Positions 24,924 to 33,546 of a stretch of 36,403 bases of DNA are shown piece by piece; positions within the stretch are counted from its first letter, which is position 1; each line of letters begins with the position of its first letter. The DNA is taken from positions 1-36,403 of the forward strand of contig JAPLQY010000013.1 in NCBI GenBank assembly GCA_026399475.1. Reading direction: 5' to 3'. This stretch comes from Rhodocyclales bacterium. GTDB taxonomy: Bacteria; Pseudomonadota; Gammaproteobacteria; Burkholderiales; Rhodocyclaceae. The notes beneath the pieces were generated by a model, which saw only the letters and a program-made list of their open reading frames with translations, was not told the DNA's origin and made no database searches. The position numbers and the translations under genes were made by a program.

Positions 24924-25862
24924 GTGGAATTCGTCGTCATATCGCTGCTGAACGGCATCACCTACGGCTTGTTGCTGTTCATGCTTTCGAGCGGGTTGAC
25001 GCTGATTTTCAGCATGATGGGCATCCTCAATTTCGCCCACGCCAGCTTCTACATGCTTGGCGCCTACTTCGCCTACCAGATCAGCACCTGGGTCGGGTTC
25101 TGGCCCGGACTGCTGGTTGCGCCGCTGATGGTCGGCGCTGTCGGCGCCATGATCGAGCGCTACGGCCTGCGCCGCGCCCACAAGTTCGGCCATGTCGCCG
25201 AACTGCTGTTCACCTTCGGCCTGGCCTTCCTGGTCGAGGAAGTCGTGCATCTGATCTGGGGCAAGGTCGCAGTGGACTACCGGATTCCGGTCGAACTCGA
25301 CGGTACGCTGTTCTCGCTTTTCGACACCGATTTTCCGATCTACAAGGGCTTCATGATGCTGGTCTCGGTCGGCATGCTGGTGGCCCTCTATGCACTGCTG
25401 ACCCGCACCCGCATCGGCCTCATCATCCAGGCCGCACTGACCAAGCCCGACATGGTTGAAGCGCTGGGCCACAACGTGCCGCGCATTTTCATGCTGGTGT
25501 TTGGTGGCGGCACGGCGCTGGCGGGACTCGCCGGCGTCATCGGCGGCAACGCCTTCATCACCGAACCGGGCATGGCGGCGGCCGTAGGCAGCATCGTGTT
25601 CGTCGTCGTCGTGGTCGGCGGCCTCGGCTCATTGGGCGGGGCCTTCGTCGCTTCGCTGTTGATCGGCTGCATCCAGACCTTCTCGGTGGCGCTGACAATC
25701 TCGGTCACCGACGTCTTCGCCCTGGTCGGCATCGCCCTGCCCGAAGGTTCGCAGGTCGCGCGCCTGACCATCACCCAGCTGGCGCCGGTGCTGCCGTACA
25801 TGCTGATGGTCGCCATCCTCATCTTCCGCCCGCGTGGCCTGATGGGGGCGCGGGAAAATTGA
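24924..25862 (+). CDS. livH: Branched-chain amino acid-type ABC permease LivH-like
   Basis: Inner-membrane permease, 312 residues, with about eight hydrophobic segments. The family signature NGITYGLLLFMLSSGLTLIFSMMGILNFAHASFYMLGAYFAY is at the N-terminus, and VVVVGGLGSLGGAFVASLLIG is near residue 230. The start is GTG 24924, only 17 bp after the inverted-repeat element, with a weak ribosome site. Its TGA overlaps the TTG start of livM by four bases (TTGA), so the two are probably translated in a coupled way. The substrate is unknown; the symbol denotes family only. Confidence 0.9.
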   Translation: MEFVVISLLNGITYGLLLFMLSSGLTLIFSMMGILNFAHASFYMLGAYFAYQISTWVGFWPGLLVAPLMVGAVGAMIERYGLRRAHKFGHVAELLFTFGLAFLVEEVVHLIWGKVAVDYRIPVELDGTLFSLFDTDFPIYKGFMMLVSVGMLVALYALLTRTRIGLIIQAALTKPDMVEALGHNVPRIFMLVFGGGTALAGLAGVIGGNAFITEPGMAAAVGSIVFVVVVVGGLGSLGGAFVASLLIGCIQTFSVALTISVTDVFALVGIALPEGSQVARLTITQLAPVLPYMLMVAILIFRPRGLMGAREN

Positions 25863-27133
25863 ACAGCGCCATTTTTTCTCGAGGTCGCCTGCTGCTTTGG
25901 GGCACCTGCCTCGCCATCGCCGTCGCGTTGCCGCTGGTGTTCAAGAGCGGCTTCATGCTCTCGCTGCTCTGCCAGATGGGGGTCATGGTGGTTTTCGCGC
26001 TGTCCTACAACATGCTGCTGGGCCAGACCGGCCTGCTCTCCTTTGGCCATGCCGTGTACTTCGGCATGGGCGCCTTCATCAGCATGCATGTACTGAACAT
26101 GATCGGCAAGGATGGCGGCCCGCTGCTGGTCGCCCTGCTGCCACTGGTCGGCGGCCTCGCAGGATTAGTGACCGGCGTGGTGCTCGGCTACGTCACGACG
26201 AAAAAGGCCGGCACCACCTTCGCCATGATTTCGCTGGGCATCGGCGAACTGGTCGCCGCCTGTGCGCTGATGTTCCCCGGCTTCTTTGGCGGCGAGGGCG
26301 GGATCTCGGGCAATCGGGTGGTCGGCAAGGGAAATCTGATGGGCTTCACCTGGGGACCGCAAGTCGAGATGTACGGGCTGATTGTCGCCTGGGTCTTCGT
26401 CGCCGCCGTCGCCATGTTCGCCCTTACGCAGACTCCGCTGGGCCGCATGGCCAATGCCGTGCGCGACAACCCGGAGCGCGCCGAGTTCGTCGGCTACGAC
26501 ACGCAGCGCGTGCGCTACCTGATGCTGATCCTGTCCGGCTTCTTCGCCGGCATTGCCGGCGGCCTGACGGCGCTCAACTACGAGATCGTCACCGCCGAAA
26601 CCCTGAATGCCCACACCTCGGGCGTGGTGCTGCTGATGACCTTCGTCGGCGGCATCGGCTTCTTTTACGGGCCGATCATCGGCGCCATACTGGTCACCAT
26701 AATGCAGATCGTGATCGGCGGCATGACGCAGGCATGGCTGCTGTATTTCGGCCTGTTCTTCCTGTTCATGGTGCTGATGGCGCCGGGCGGCATCGCCAGC
26801 GTGATCGCAATCCAGCGCAACCTTTGGCAAGCCGGACTGTTCGGCCGCATGGTGCCGTACTACCTCGCTGCCGCAGCGCCCGCGCTGGTGCTGGTGGCCG
26901 GCCTGGTCGGCCTGATTGAAATGAGTTACGCCCTGTTGGCCGGCGAAGGAGCCGGCGCCGGCGATACGACGACTCAGGTAATGGGAATGCAGATGCAACT
27001 CAATGCACCCGGTCCCTGGGCCATTGCGCTGGGCATCACGGCTGCCGGCACGGCATTGACGCGCTGGATAGGAGGCCGCACCAGCGCCGCATGGAGTGCG
27101 ACGTTGTCGACCCTGCATGGAGACAAGGCGTGA
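25859..27133 (+). CDS. livM: Branched-chain amino acid-type ABC permease LivM-like with C-terminal extension
   Basis: Second inner-membrane permease, 424 residues. The core contains YNMLLGQTGLLSFGHAVYFGMGAF, the conserved loop MANAVRDNPERAEFVGYDTQRVRYLMLILSGFFAGIAGGL, and ends near MAPGGIAS at about residue 310. A C-terminal extension of about 110 residues follows, with hydrophobic stretches at about 330-355 and near 385-400 and a Gly/Thr/Met-rich linker. Many LivM relatives stop soon after the PGGI motif. The start is TTG 25859, overlapping the livH stop. Confidence 0.88.
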   Translation: MNSAIFSRGRLLLWGTCLAIAVALPLVFKSGFMLSLLCQMGVMVVFALSYNMLLGQTGLLSFGHAVYFGMGAFISMHVLNMIGKDGGPLLVALLPLVGGLAGLVTGVVLGYVTTKKAGTTFAMISLGIGELVAACALMFPGFFGGEGGISGNRVVGKGNLMGFTWGPQVEMYGLIVAWVFVAAVAMFALTQTPLGRMANAVRDNPERAEFVGYDTQRVRYLMLILSGFFAGIAGGLTALNYEIVTAETLNAHTSGVVLLMTFVGGIGFFYGPIIGAILVTIMQIVIGGMTQAWLLYFGLFFLFMVLMAPGGIASVIAIQRNLWQAGLFGRMVPYYLAAAAPALVLVAGLVGLIEMSYALLAGEGAGAGDTTTQVMGMQMQLNAPGPWAIALGITAAGTALTRWIGGRTSAAWSATLSTLHGDKA

Positions 27134-27245
27134 GGGCCAACCCCCTGGCCCCCTTCCCATGGAAGTGGGTAACGCTGGTTCAGCCGCTGACGCGGCTTCC
27201 GGTTCTTACGCTTCTGCCTCCTTGGGGCGGCCCGGCGGAGGCAGC

Positions 27246-28004
27246 ATGACCACTCCCGCCATTCGCCTTAACGGACTGAGGAAAAATTTCGGCGTCAGCG
27301 AGATCATTCGCGGTGTCGACCTCGACATCCATCGCGGCGAGCGCCACGCCATCATCGGCCCCAATGGCGCGGGCAAGTCGACGCTGTTCCACCTGATCAG
27401 CGCGCGTCTGCCGGTTTCCGAAGGCAGCATCCAGCTCAAGGGAGAAGACGTCACCGGCCTCAAGCCCTTCGAGATCAATCGCAAGGGACTGTCGCGCAGT
27501 TTCCAGATCACCAACATCTTCCACAACCTGTCGGTATTCGAGAACCTGCGCTGTGCGGTGTTGTGGTCGCTGGGCTACCGCTACTCGTTCTGGCACCGGC
27601 TGGCCGGATTGAAGGATGCGCGCTTGCGCGCCGAAGCGGTGATGGAAGACATCGGCCTGATGCGCCGCCGTGATACACCCGCCGGCATCCTGTCCTATGC
27701 CGAACAGCGCGCCCTGGAAATCGGCATTACCATCGCCAGCGGCGCCGACGTGATCCTGCTCGACGAACCCACTGCCGGCATGAGCAACACCGAGACCGAA
27801 GAAGCCGTGGCCCTGATCCGCCGCGTCACCGAAGGCAAGACGCTGGTCATGGTCGAGCATGACATGGGGGTCGTGTTCGGACTCGCCGATCGCATCTCGG
27901 TCCTGGTCTACGGCCAGATCATTGCCACCGATGCACCGGCAGCGATCCGCTGCAATTCCGCCGTGCAGGAAGCCTATCTTGGAACCAGCGTCAGCCATGG
28001 TTGA
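27246..28004 (+). CDS. livG: Branched-chain amino acid-type ABC ATPase LivG-like
   Basis: Cytoplasmic ATPase subunit, 252 residues. Walker A GPNGAGKST is at 38-46, the Q-loop is in SRSFQITNIFHNLSVFENL, the signature is LSYAEQRALEI, and Walker B is VILLDEPTAGM. The signature deviates from LSGGQ in the way usual for LivG. ATG 27246 is preceded by GGAGG. An earlier in-frame ATG (27159) would add a Gly/Ala/Ser-rich stretch without homology. The 112-bp gap after livM shows nothing else recognisable. Its end overlaps livF by eight bases. Confidence 0.92.
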   Translation: MTTPAIRLNGLRKNFGVSEIIRGVDLDIHRGERHAIIGPNGAGKSTLFHLISARLPVSEGSIQLKGEDVTGLKPFEINRKGLSRSFQITNIFHNLSVFENLRCAVLWSLGYRYSFWHRLAGLKDARLRAEAVMEDIGLMRRRDTPAGILSYAEQRALEIGITIASGADVILLDEPTAGMSNTETEEAVALIRRVTEGKTLVMVEHDMGVVFGLADRISVLVYGQIIATDAPAAIRCNSAVQEAYLGTSVSHG

Positions 28005-28725
28005 ACCGATGCCGGCCGTACCGGAGGCCATCCTGCAAGTCAGCGACCTGCATGCCTACTACGGCAAGAGCCATGTTTTGCATGGCGTCAATCTGCATGT
28101 CGGCACAGGAGAAATAGTCTGCCTGCTGGGTCGCAACGGCGTCGGCCGCTCGACCACCGCCAAGGCCATCATGGGACAGGTCGTGGCCAAGGGCGGCGTG
28201 CGCTTCAAGGGGCGCGACATACTCGGCATGAAGGCCTTTGAAATCGCCCGCCTCGGCATCGGCCTGGTGCCCGAAGACCGCTCGATATTTCCCGACCTGA
28301 CGGTGAAGCAGAACCTGATGCTGGGGATGAAGGACTCCCGGGCAGTCGGTCGCTGGTCGATCGACGACATGTACGCCCTCTTCCCGCGCCTCAAGGAACG
28401 CGATAACACGCCTGGCGGAGTGCTCTCCGGTGGCGAGCAACAGATGCTGACCCTGTGCCGCACGCTGATGGGCGATCCGGACCTGATCATGATCGACGAA
28501 CCGACCGAGGGCCTCGCACCCAAGATCGTCGAACAGGTCGGAACCTTCCTGCAGGAAGTGCGCAACCGCGGCATTTCCATCCTGCTGATCGAACAGAAGC
28601 TCGCAATCGCACTCGACATCTCCGAGCGCCTCTACCTGATGGGCCACGGCCGCATCGTCTTCGAGGGCACGCCGGCCGACCTAAAGCACAACGACGCCAT
28701 CCGCAAGGAATGGCTGGAAGTCTAA
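27997..28725 (+). CDS. livF: Branched-chain amino acid-type ABC ATPase LivF-like, Walker A Lys replaced by Arg
   Basis: Second ATPase subunit, 242 residues. The P-loop reads GRNGVGRST (45-53), so the normally invariant lysine is Arg51 (codon CGC at 28147-28149). Other elements are intact: Q-loop region LVPEDRSIFPDLTVKQNL, signature LSGGEQQML, Walker B LIMIDEPTEGLAP and switch region LLIEQKL. ATG 27997 lies within the end of livG. I have an impression that this P-loop form occurs in other betaproteobacterial LivF proteins, but cannot check it here. Whether this subunit hydrolyses ATP is open. Confidence 0.92.
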   Translation: MVEPMPAVPEAILQVSDLHAYYGKSHVLHGVNLHVGTGEIVCLLGRNGVGRSTTAKAIMGQVVAKGGVRFKGRDILGMKAFEIARLGIGLVPEDRSIFPDLTVKQNLMLGMKDSRAVGRWSIDDMYALFPRLKERDNTPGGVLSGGEQQMLTLCRTLMGDPDLIMIDEPTEGLAPKIVEQVGTFLQEVRNRGISILLIEQKLAIALDISERLYLMGHGRIVFEGTPADLKHNDAIRKEWLEV

Positions 28726-28730
28726 TTATC

Positions 28731-28813
28731 GTGAAACGTGAAAGGTGAAAGGTGAAACGTCGAAGACCCACCCCGCTGAAGTTACGTTTCACATTTCACG
28801 TTTCACGTTTCAC
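28731..28813. repeat. GTGAAA-heptamer inverted-repeat element, copy 2
   Basis: Four heptamers gtgaaac/gtgaaag (28731-28758), a 27-bp centre, then four reverse heptamers (28786-28813). It has the same design and nearly the same right arm as the element at 24804-24907. It begins 6 bp after the livF stop and ends 10 bp before the ribosome site of the FadB-like gene. Confidence 0.8.
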
Positions 28814-28834
28814 GCGACTAACAAGGAGCAATTA

Positions 28835-30925
28835 ATGAGCAGCGCCAATTATCAAATGCACGGCAGCACCGCCGTCATCACCCTCGACAATCCGCCGGTC
28901 AACGGCCTCGGCTACGACCTGCGTTGCGGCATCGTCGCCGGCATCGACAAGGCGACTGCCGACCCCGCGGTCAAGGCCGTGGTGCTGATCGGTTCCGACC
29001 GCGCCTTCTCGGGCGGTGCCGACATCCGCGAATTCGGCTCGCCGAAGTCCTATGCCGAGCCCAACCTGCTGACCGTGATCCGCGTCGTCGAGGCCTGCCC
29101 GAAACCCGTCGTCGCCGCGATCGGCGGCGTCTGCATGGGCGGCGGCCTCGAACTCACGCTCGGCTGCCACTTCCGGGTTGCCGTCGCCGGCGCCTCGATC
29201 GCCCTGCCGGAAATCAAGCTGGGCCTCCTGCCCGGCGCCGGCGGCACGCAGCGCATGCCGCGCATCATCGGCGTCGAAGCCGCGCTGAACCTGATCCTGT
29301 CCGGCAATCCGGTGCCTTCCGAAAAGTTCAAGGGCACGCCGCTGTTCGACGAATTCATCGAAGGCGATCTGCTCAAGGGCGCGCTGGCCTTCGCCGGCAA
29401 GGTGGTCGCCGAAAAGCGTCCGCTGAAGCGCGTGCGCGACATCAAGATCGACTACCCGGCGCAGGAAGCCTTCTTCGAGTTCTCGCGCAACATGGTCAAG
29501 GGCGTCGCCGGCCCCTTCCCCGCGCCCTTCAAGTGCATCGACGCCGTACAAGCGGCGCTGACCAAGCCCTTCGACGAAGGCATGAAGATCGAGCGCAGCT
29601 ATTTCATCGAGATGATGGGCACGCCCGAATCGCGCGCCCTGCGCCACGCCTTCACCGGCGAGCGCGCGGCGTCGAAGATTCCCGATGTACCCGACGACAC
29701 CCCGGCGCGCAAGATCGCCAGGGTCGGCGTGATCGGCGCCGGCACCATGGGCGGCGGCATCACCATGAACTTCCTGAATGCGGGAATTCCGGTGACGATG
29801 CTGGAAATGAAGCAGGAAGCGCTGGACAAGGGCATCGCCACGATCCGCAAGAACTACGAAAACAGCATGAAGAAGGGCAAGCTGACCCAGGAGAAACTGG
29901 ACCAGCGCATGGGCATGCTGAGCGGCACCCTGTCCTACGACGACTTCAAGGACGCCGACCTGATCATCGAGGCGGTGTTCGAGGAAATCGGTGTCAAGGA
30001 GGCCGTGTTCAAGAAGCTCGACGAAGTCGCCAAACCCGGCGCCATACTGGCCTCCAACACCTCGACGCTGGACGTGAACAAGATCGCCAATTTCACCAAG
30101 CGCCCGCAGGATGTCGTCGGCATGCACTTCTTCAGCCCGGCCAACGTGATGAAGCTGCTGGAAGTGGTGCGCGGCGCGGCGACCGCCAAGGATGTCATGG
30201 CCACCGTGATGCAGGTGGCGAAGAAGATCAAAAAGACCGCCGTGGTCTCCGGCGTTTGCGACGGCTTCATCGGCAACCGCATGATCGAACACTACGGCCG
30301 CGTCGCCGGCTTCCTGCTGGAGGAAGGCGCAACGCCGGCGCAAGTCGACAAGGCGCTGGAAAAATGGGGCATGGCCATGGGCCCGTTCCGCATGGGCGAC
30401 CTCGCCGGCAACGACATCGGCTGGGCCATCCGCAAGCGCCGCTATGTCGAAAAGCCCTCGATCCGCTACGCCAAATTCGCCGACCGCCTTTGCGAACAGG
30501 GCCGCTACGGGCAGAAGACCGGCAAAGGCTGGTACCTCTACCAGCCGGGCAACCGCAAGGCGATTGCCGATCCGGAAGTCGACACGATGCTGGAGGCCTA
30601 CCGCAAGGAACTGGGCATCACCCCGCGCAAGATCTCGGACGCCGAAATCGTCCAGCGCTGCATCTACGCGCTGGTCAATGAAGGCGCGCGAATTCTGGAA
30701 GAAGGCATTGCCGCCCGCGCCTCCGACATCGACATGATCTACCTGACCGGCTATGGCTTCCCGCTGTTCCGCGGCGGCCCGATGCTGTATGCCGACGAGG
30801 TGGGCCTCTACAACGTCGCGCGGAGCATGAAGGAGTTCGCCGCGAGTTCCGGCGATGCCTTCTGGGAGCCGGCGCCGCTGATCGCCAAGCGCGTCGCCGA
30901 GGGCAAAGCACTGACCGCCGCCTGA
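28835..30925 (+). CDS. FadB-like bifunctional enoyl-CoA hydratase / 3-hydroxyacyl-CoA dehydrogenase
   Basis: Catalyses hydration of a 2-enoyl-CoA and NAD-dependent oxidation of the 3-hydroxyacyl-CoA, two steps of beta-oxidation in the cytoplasm. 696 residues. The N-terminal hydratase keeps both catalytic glutamates, Glu106 (CMGGGLELT) and Glu126 ([16 protein letters not shown]). The dehydrogenase NAD site [13 protein letters not shown] is at about 297-309, the catalytic dyad His is His431 in GMHFFSP, and GFIGNRM follows. A second C-terminal HCDH domain ends [18 protein letters not shown] at 28823-28828 supports ATG 28835. It is the first catabolic gene after the transporter; the thiolase follows after 28 bp. 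Confidence 0.95.
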   Translation: MSSANYQMHGSTAVITLDNPPVNGLGYDLRCGIVAGIDKATADPAVKAVVLIGSDRAFSGGADIREFGSPKSYAEPNLLTVIRVVEACPKPVVAAIGGVCMGGGLELTLGCHFRVAVAGASIALPEIKLGLLPGAGGTQRMPRIIGVEAALNLILSGNPVPSEKFKGTPLFDEFIEGDLLKGALAFAGKVVAEKRPLKRVRDIKIDYPAQEAFFEFSRNMVKGVAGPFPAPFKCIDAVQAALTKPFDEGMKIERSYFIEMMGTPESRALRHAFTGERAASKIPDVPDDTPARKIARVGVIGAGTMGGGITMNFLNAGIPVTMLEMKQEALDKGIATIRKNYENSMKKGKLTQEKLDQRMGMLSGTLSYDDFKDADLIIEAVFEEIGVKEAVFKKLDEVAKPGAILASNTSTLDVNKIANFTKRPQDVVGMHFFSPANVMKLLEVVRGAATAKDVMATVMQVAKKIKKTAVVSGVCDGFIGNRMIEHYGRVAGFLLEEGATPAQVDKALEKWGMAMGPFRMGDLAGNDIGWAIRKRRYVEKPSIRYAKFADRLCEQGRYGQKTGKGWYLYQPGNRKAIADPEVDTMLEAYRKELGITPRKISDAEIVQRCIYALVNEGARILEEGIAARASDIDMIYLTGYGFPLFRGGPMLYADEVGLYNVARSMKEFAASSGDAFWEPAPLIAKRVAEGKALTAA

Positions 30926-30953
30926 GCCACTGAACCGAATTCTGGAGAATCAC

Positions 30954-32132
30954 ATGACTGATGCCGTTATCGTATCCACCGCCCGCACCGGACTGGCCAA
31001 GTCCTGGAAGGGCGCCTTCAACATGACCCATGGCGCCACCCTCGGCGCACATTCGGTCAAGCACGCCGTGGCCCGCGCCGGACTCGACCCGGCCGAGGTC
31101 GAGGACGTGCTGATCGGCTGCGCCACGCCCGAGGGCACCACCGGCGCCAACATCGCGCGCCAGATCGCGCTGGCCGCCGGCCTGCCGGTAACGGTGCCCG
31201 GCGCCACGGTCAACCGCTTCTGCTCCTCCGGCCTGCAGACCATCGCCATGGCGTCGCAGCGCATCATCGCCGGCGAGGGCGACATCTACGTCGCCGGCGG
31301 CGTCGAGAACATCGGCTGCACCCAGGGCGAGATGAACCGCCACATGCTGGCCGACCCTTCCCTGCTGGCCTGGAAACCGGAAATCTACTGGGGCATGCTG
31401 CAGACCGCCGAACAGGTGGCCAAGCGCTACAAGATCGGCAAGGACCGCCAGGACGAATACGGCGTGAACAGCCAGCTCAGGGCGGCCGCGGCGGCCGCGG
31501 CCGGCAAGTTCAACGACGAGATCGTGCCGATGACCGTCACCATGGGCGTCGCCGACAAGGCCACCGGCGCCCTGACGACGAAGCAGGTGACCATCGCCGC
31601 CGACGAAGGCATCCGCCCCGACACGACGCTGGAAGGTGTTTCCAAAATCCGCTCGGCGGTCCCCGGCGGCGTCATCACCGCCGGCAACGCCAGCCAGTAT
31701 TCCGACGGCTCCTCTGCCGTCGTGGTGATGAATGCCAAAGTCGCCGAACAGCGCGGCCTCGCACCGATGGGAATTTTCCGCGGCTTCGCCGTGGCCGGCT
31801 GCGAGCCCGACGAGATGGGTATCGGCCCGGTGTTCGCCGTGCCCAAGCTGCTGAAGAAAGCCGGCCTGACGGTCAAGGACATCGACCTCTGGGAACTCAA
31901 CGAAGCCTTCGCCGTGCAGGTGCTCTACTGCGCCGACACGCTGGGCATCCCGATGGACAGGCTCAACGTCAACGGCGGCGCGATCGCCGTCGGCCACCCC
32001 TACGGCGTCTCCGGCGCGCGTCTGGTCGGCCATGCGCTGATCGAGGGCAAGCGGCGCGGCGCGAAGTTCGTCGTCGTCACCATGTGCATCGGCGGTGGAC
32101 AAGGCGCCGCCGGCCTTTTCGAAGTCGTTTAA
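30954..32132 (+). CDS. Acetyl-CoA C-acyltransferase (thiolase, FadA-like)
   Basis: Thiolytic cleavage of 3-ketoacyl-CoA to acetyl-CoA and a shortened acyl-CoA. 392 residues, normal thiolase length. The nucleophile Cys90 is in [14 protein letters not shown], the His/Cys pair is in [14 protein letters not shown] and [12 protein letters not shown], and [10 protein letters not shown] is present. A CTGGAGA ribosome site precedes ATG 30954. Pairing with the FadB-like gene gives a complete hydratase-dehydrogenase-thiolase set. Specificity (long, short, branched or cyclic acyl chain) cannot be read from sequence. Confidence 0.95.
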   Translation: MTDAVIVSTARTGLAKSWKGAFNMTHGATLGAHSVKHAVARAGLDPAEVEDVLIGCATPEGTTGANIARQIALAAGLPVTVPGATVNRFCSSGLQTIAMASQRIIAGEGDIYVAGGVENIGCTQGEMNRHMLADPSLLAWKPEIYWGMLQTAEQVAKRYKIGKDRQDEYGVNSQLRAAAAAAAGKFNDEIVPMTVTMGVADKATGALTTKQVTIAADEGIRPDTTLEGVSKIRSAVPGGVITAGNASQYSDGSSAVVVMNAKVAEQRGLAPMGIFRGFAVAGCEPDEMGIGPVFAVPKLLKKAGLTVKDIDLWELNEAFAVQVLYCADTLGIPMDRLNVNGGAIAVGHPYGVSGARLVGHALIEGKRRGAKFVVVTMCIGGGQGAAGLFEVV

Positions 32133-32164
32133 CTGCGAAAGATCAGGCGTGCGGGACTTCTCGC

Positions 32165-32229
32165 CGTCATTCCCGCGAAGGCGGGAATCCAGCGGGTGGC
32201 ACTGGGTCCCCGCCTTCGCGGGGACGACG
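32165..32229. repeat. dRS3-like / MITE-like palindromic element
   Basis: A 65-bp imperfect palindrome made of two shorter palindromes. The left one (32169-32188) fits ATTCCC-N8-GGGAAT, the pattern of Neisseria dRS3 repeats. The right one has gtccccgc-cttc-gcggggac. Outer arms start cgtcat and end gacgacg. It fills half of the 143-bp gap between the thiolase and SDR genes and can form a strong stem in RNA. It encodes nothing. Confidence 0.75.
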
Positions 32230-32275
32230 AATGTTTGTTGGGTATTTGCACGACCTCCATTAAGGGCACAAGATC

Positions 32276-33049
32276 ATGAGTGTAAAAAAACTGTTTGACC
32301 TGACCGGCAAGGTCGCCATCATCACCGGCGGCTCGCGCGGTCTCGGCTTGCAGATGGCCGAGGCGCTCGGTGAAATGGGTGCGAAACTCGCCATCACGGC
32401 GCGCAAGGCCGACGAACTCGCCTCCGCCCGCGCCCATCTCGAAAAGCAGGGCGTCGAGGTGCTCACGGTGACCAACGACCTGTCGAAGTTTGACCAGATC
32501 CCCGGCCTCGTCAGCGCGGTGCTCGAACGCTACGGCAAGATCGACATCCTGGTGAACAACGCCGGCGCCACGTGGGGTGCGCCTGCCGAAGACACCCCGA
32601 ACGAGGCCTGGATGAAAGTCATCAACCTCAATGTCAACGGCATGTTCTTCCTCACCCGCGAAGTCGGCAAGCGCGCCTTCATCCCGCAGAAATCGGGCAA
32701 GGTCATCGTCACCGCTTCGATTGCGGGCCTGCGCGGCAATCCGCCGGACATGCAGACCATCGCCTACAACACCAGCAAGGGCGCCGACGTGAATTTCGTT
32801 CGCGCCTTGGCCGCGGAATGGGGCCGCTACAACATCAACGTCAATGCCATCTGCCCCGGCTTCTTTCCCTCGAAGATGGCCAGCGGCATCATGGAAAAGC
32901 TCGGCGACCGCATCATTGCCGGCACATCGCTCGGGCGCGTCGGCGGCGACGAGGACCTCAAGGGCGCGGTAGTCTTCCTCGCCTCCGAAGCCTCGCGCCA
33001 TGTCACCGGCCACGCCCTGACCGTGGACGGCGGCAGCAGCTGCTTCTAA
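32276..33049 (+). CDS. Short-chain dehydrogenase/reductase (SDR)
   Basis: Classical NAD(P)-dependent oxidoreductase, 257 residues. The coenzyme motif TGGSRGLG is at 17-24 and NNAG near 95. The catalytic Ser148, Tyr164 and Lys168 are in TASIAG and YNTSK. The C-terminus HALTVDGGSSCF is typical. The substrate is probably a hydroxy- or ketoacyl compound of the same pathway. In the Pseudomonas levulinate pathway an SDR (LvaD) also sits with an APH-type kinase and an acyl-CoA dehydrogenase-like enzyme. Ribosome site AAGGG precedes ATG. The thioesterase gene follows after 10 bp. Confidence 0.92.
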   Translation: MSVKKLFDLTGKVAIITGGSRGLGLQMAEALGEMGAKLAITARKADELASARAHLEKQGVEVLTVTNDLSKFDQIPGLVSAVLERYGKIDILVNNAGATWGAPAEDTPNEAWMKVINLNVNGMFFLTREVGKRAFIPQKSGKVIVTASIAGLRGNPPDMQTIAYNTSKGADVNFVRALAAEWGRYNINVNAICPGFFPSKMASGIMEKLGDRIIAGTSLGRVGGDEDLKGAVVFLASEASRHVTGHALTVDGGSSCF

Positions 33050-33059
33050 GAGATCGGCG

Positions 33060-33473
33060 ATGAGCGGCACGGCCGACTTCTTCGGCCTCAAGGTTCCCTT
33101 CCTCAAGCATCTCGGCGTCAAGGCCGAGATGGCCGAGGGCGGGCGCTCGCGCATCTCGCTCGAACTGCGCCCGGAATTGATGAACAGCTTCGAGGTCTCG
33201 CACGGCGGCGTGATCATGACCATGCTCGACGTGGCCATGGCCGTCGCCGCGCGCACCGCGCACGAGCATGTCGGCGGCGTGATGACCATCGACATGTCTC
33301 TGAGCTTCATCCGCCCGGCGAAGGGCCGCATCGTCGCCGAGGGCAAGCTGCTGCGCGGCGGCAATTCGCTGCACTTCTGCGAGGGCGAGGCCTTCGACGA
33401 AAGCGGCGAACTGGTCGCCAAGTCGCTCGGCACCTTCAAATTGCGCCGCGAAACCCGCAGCAAGGCAGAATAG
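33060..33473 (+). CDS. PaaI-type hotdog-fold acyl-CoA thioesterase
   Basis: A 137-residue hotdog protein of the PaaI/YdiI type, which releases CoA from stalled or excess acyl-CoA. The key region NSFEVSHGGVIMTMLDVAMAVAAR contains the HGG turn and the active-site acidic residue (Asp in MLDVAM). SLSFIRPAKGRIVAEGKLLRGG completes the sheet. It starts 10 bp after the SDR stop and so belongs to the same transcript. It probably protects the CoA pool of this pathway; the substrate is not known. Confidence 0.9.
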   Translation: MSGTADFFGLKVPFLKHLGVKAEMAEGGRSRISLELRPELMNSFEVSHGGVIMTMLDVAMAVAARTAHEHVGGVMTIDMSLSFIRPAKGRIVAEGKLLRGGNSLHFCEGEAFDESGELVAKSLGTFKLRRETRSKAE

Positions 33474-33546
33474 GCGCAGCGGTCGCCGTAGCGCCAGCGC
33501 CGACTCCTGTACCTCCTCATAAAACTACAACGGAACCCTCCCCACC

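Noticed and set aside
27159..27245. Earlier start for the LivG-like ATPase
   Set aside because: The added residues are Gly/Ala/Ser-rich without homology, while ATG 27246 has a GGAGG site and the standard N-terminus.
28832..30343. A 503-codon open frame on the minus strand
   Set aside because: Antisense to the FadB-like gene; His/Asp/Gly/Val-rich translation typical of the shadow of a GC-rich gene.
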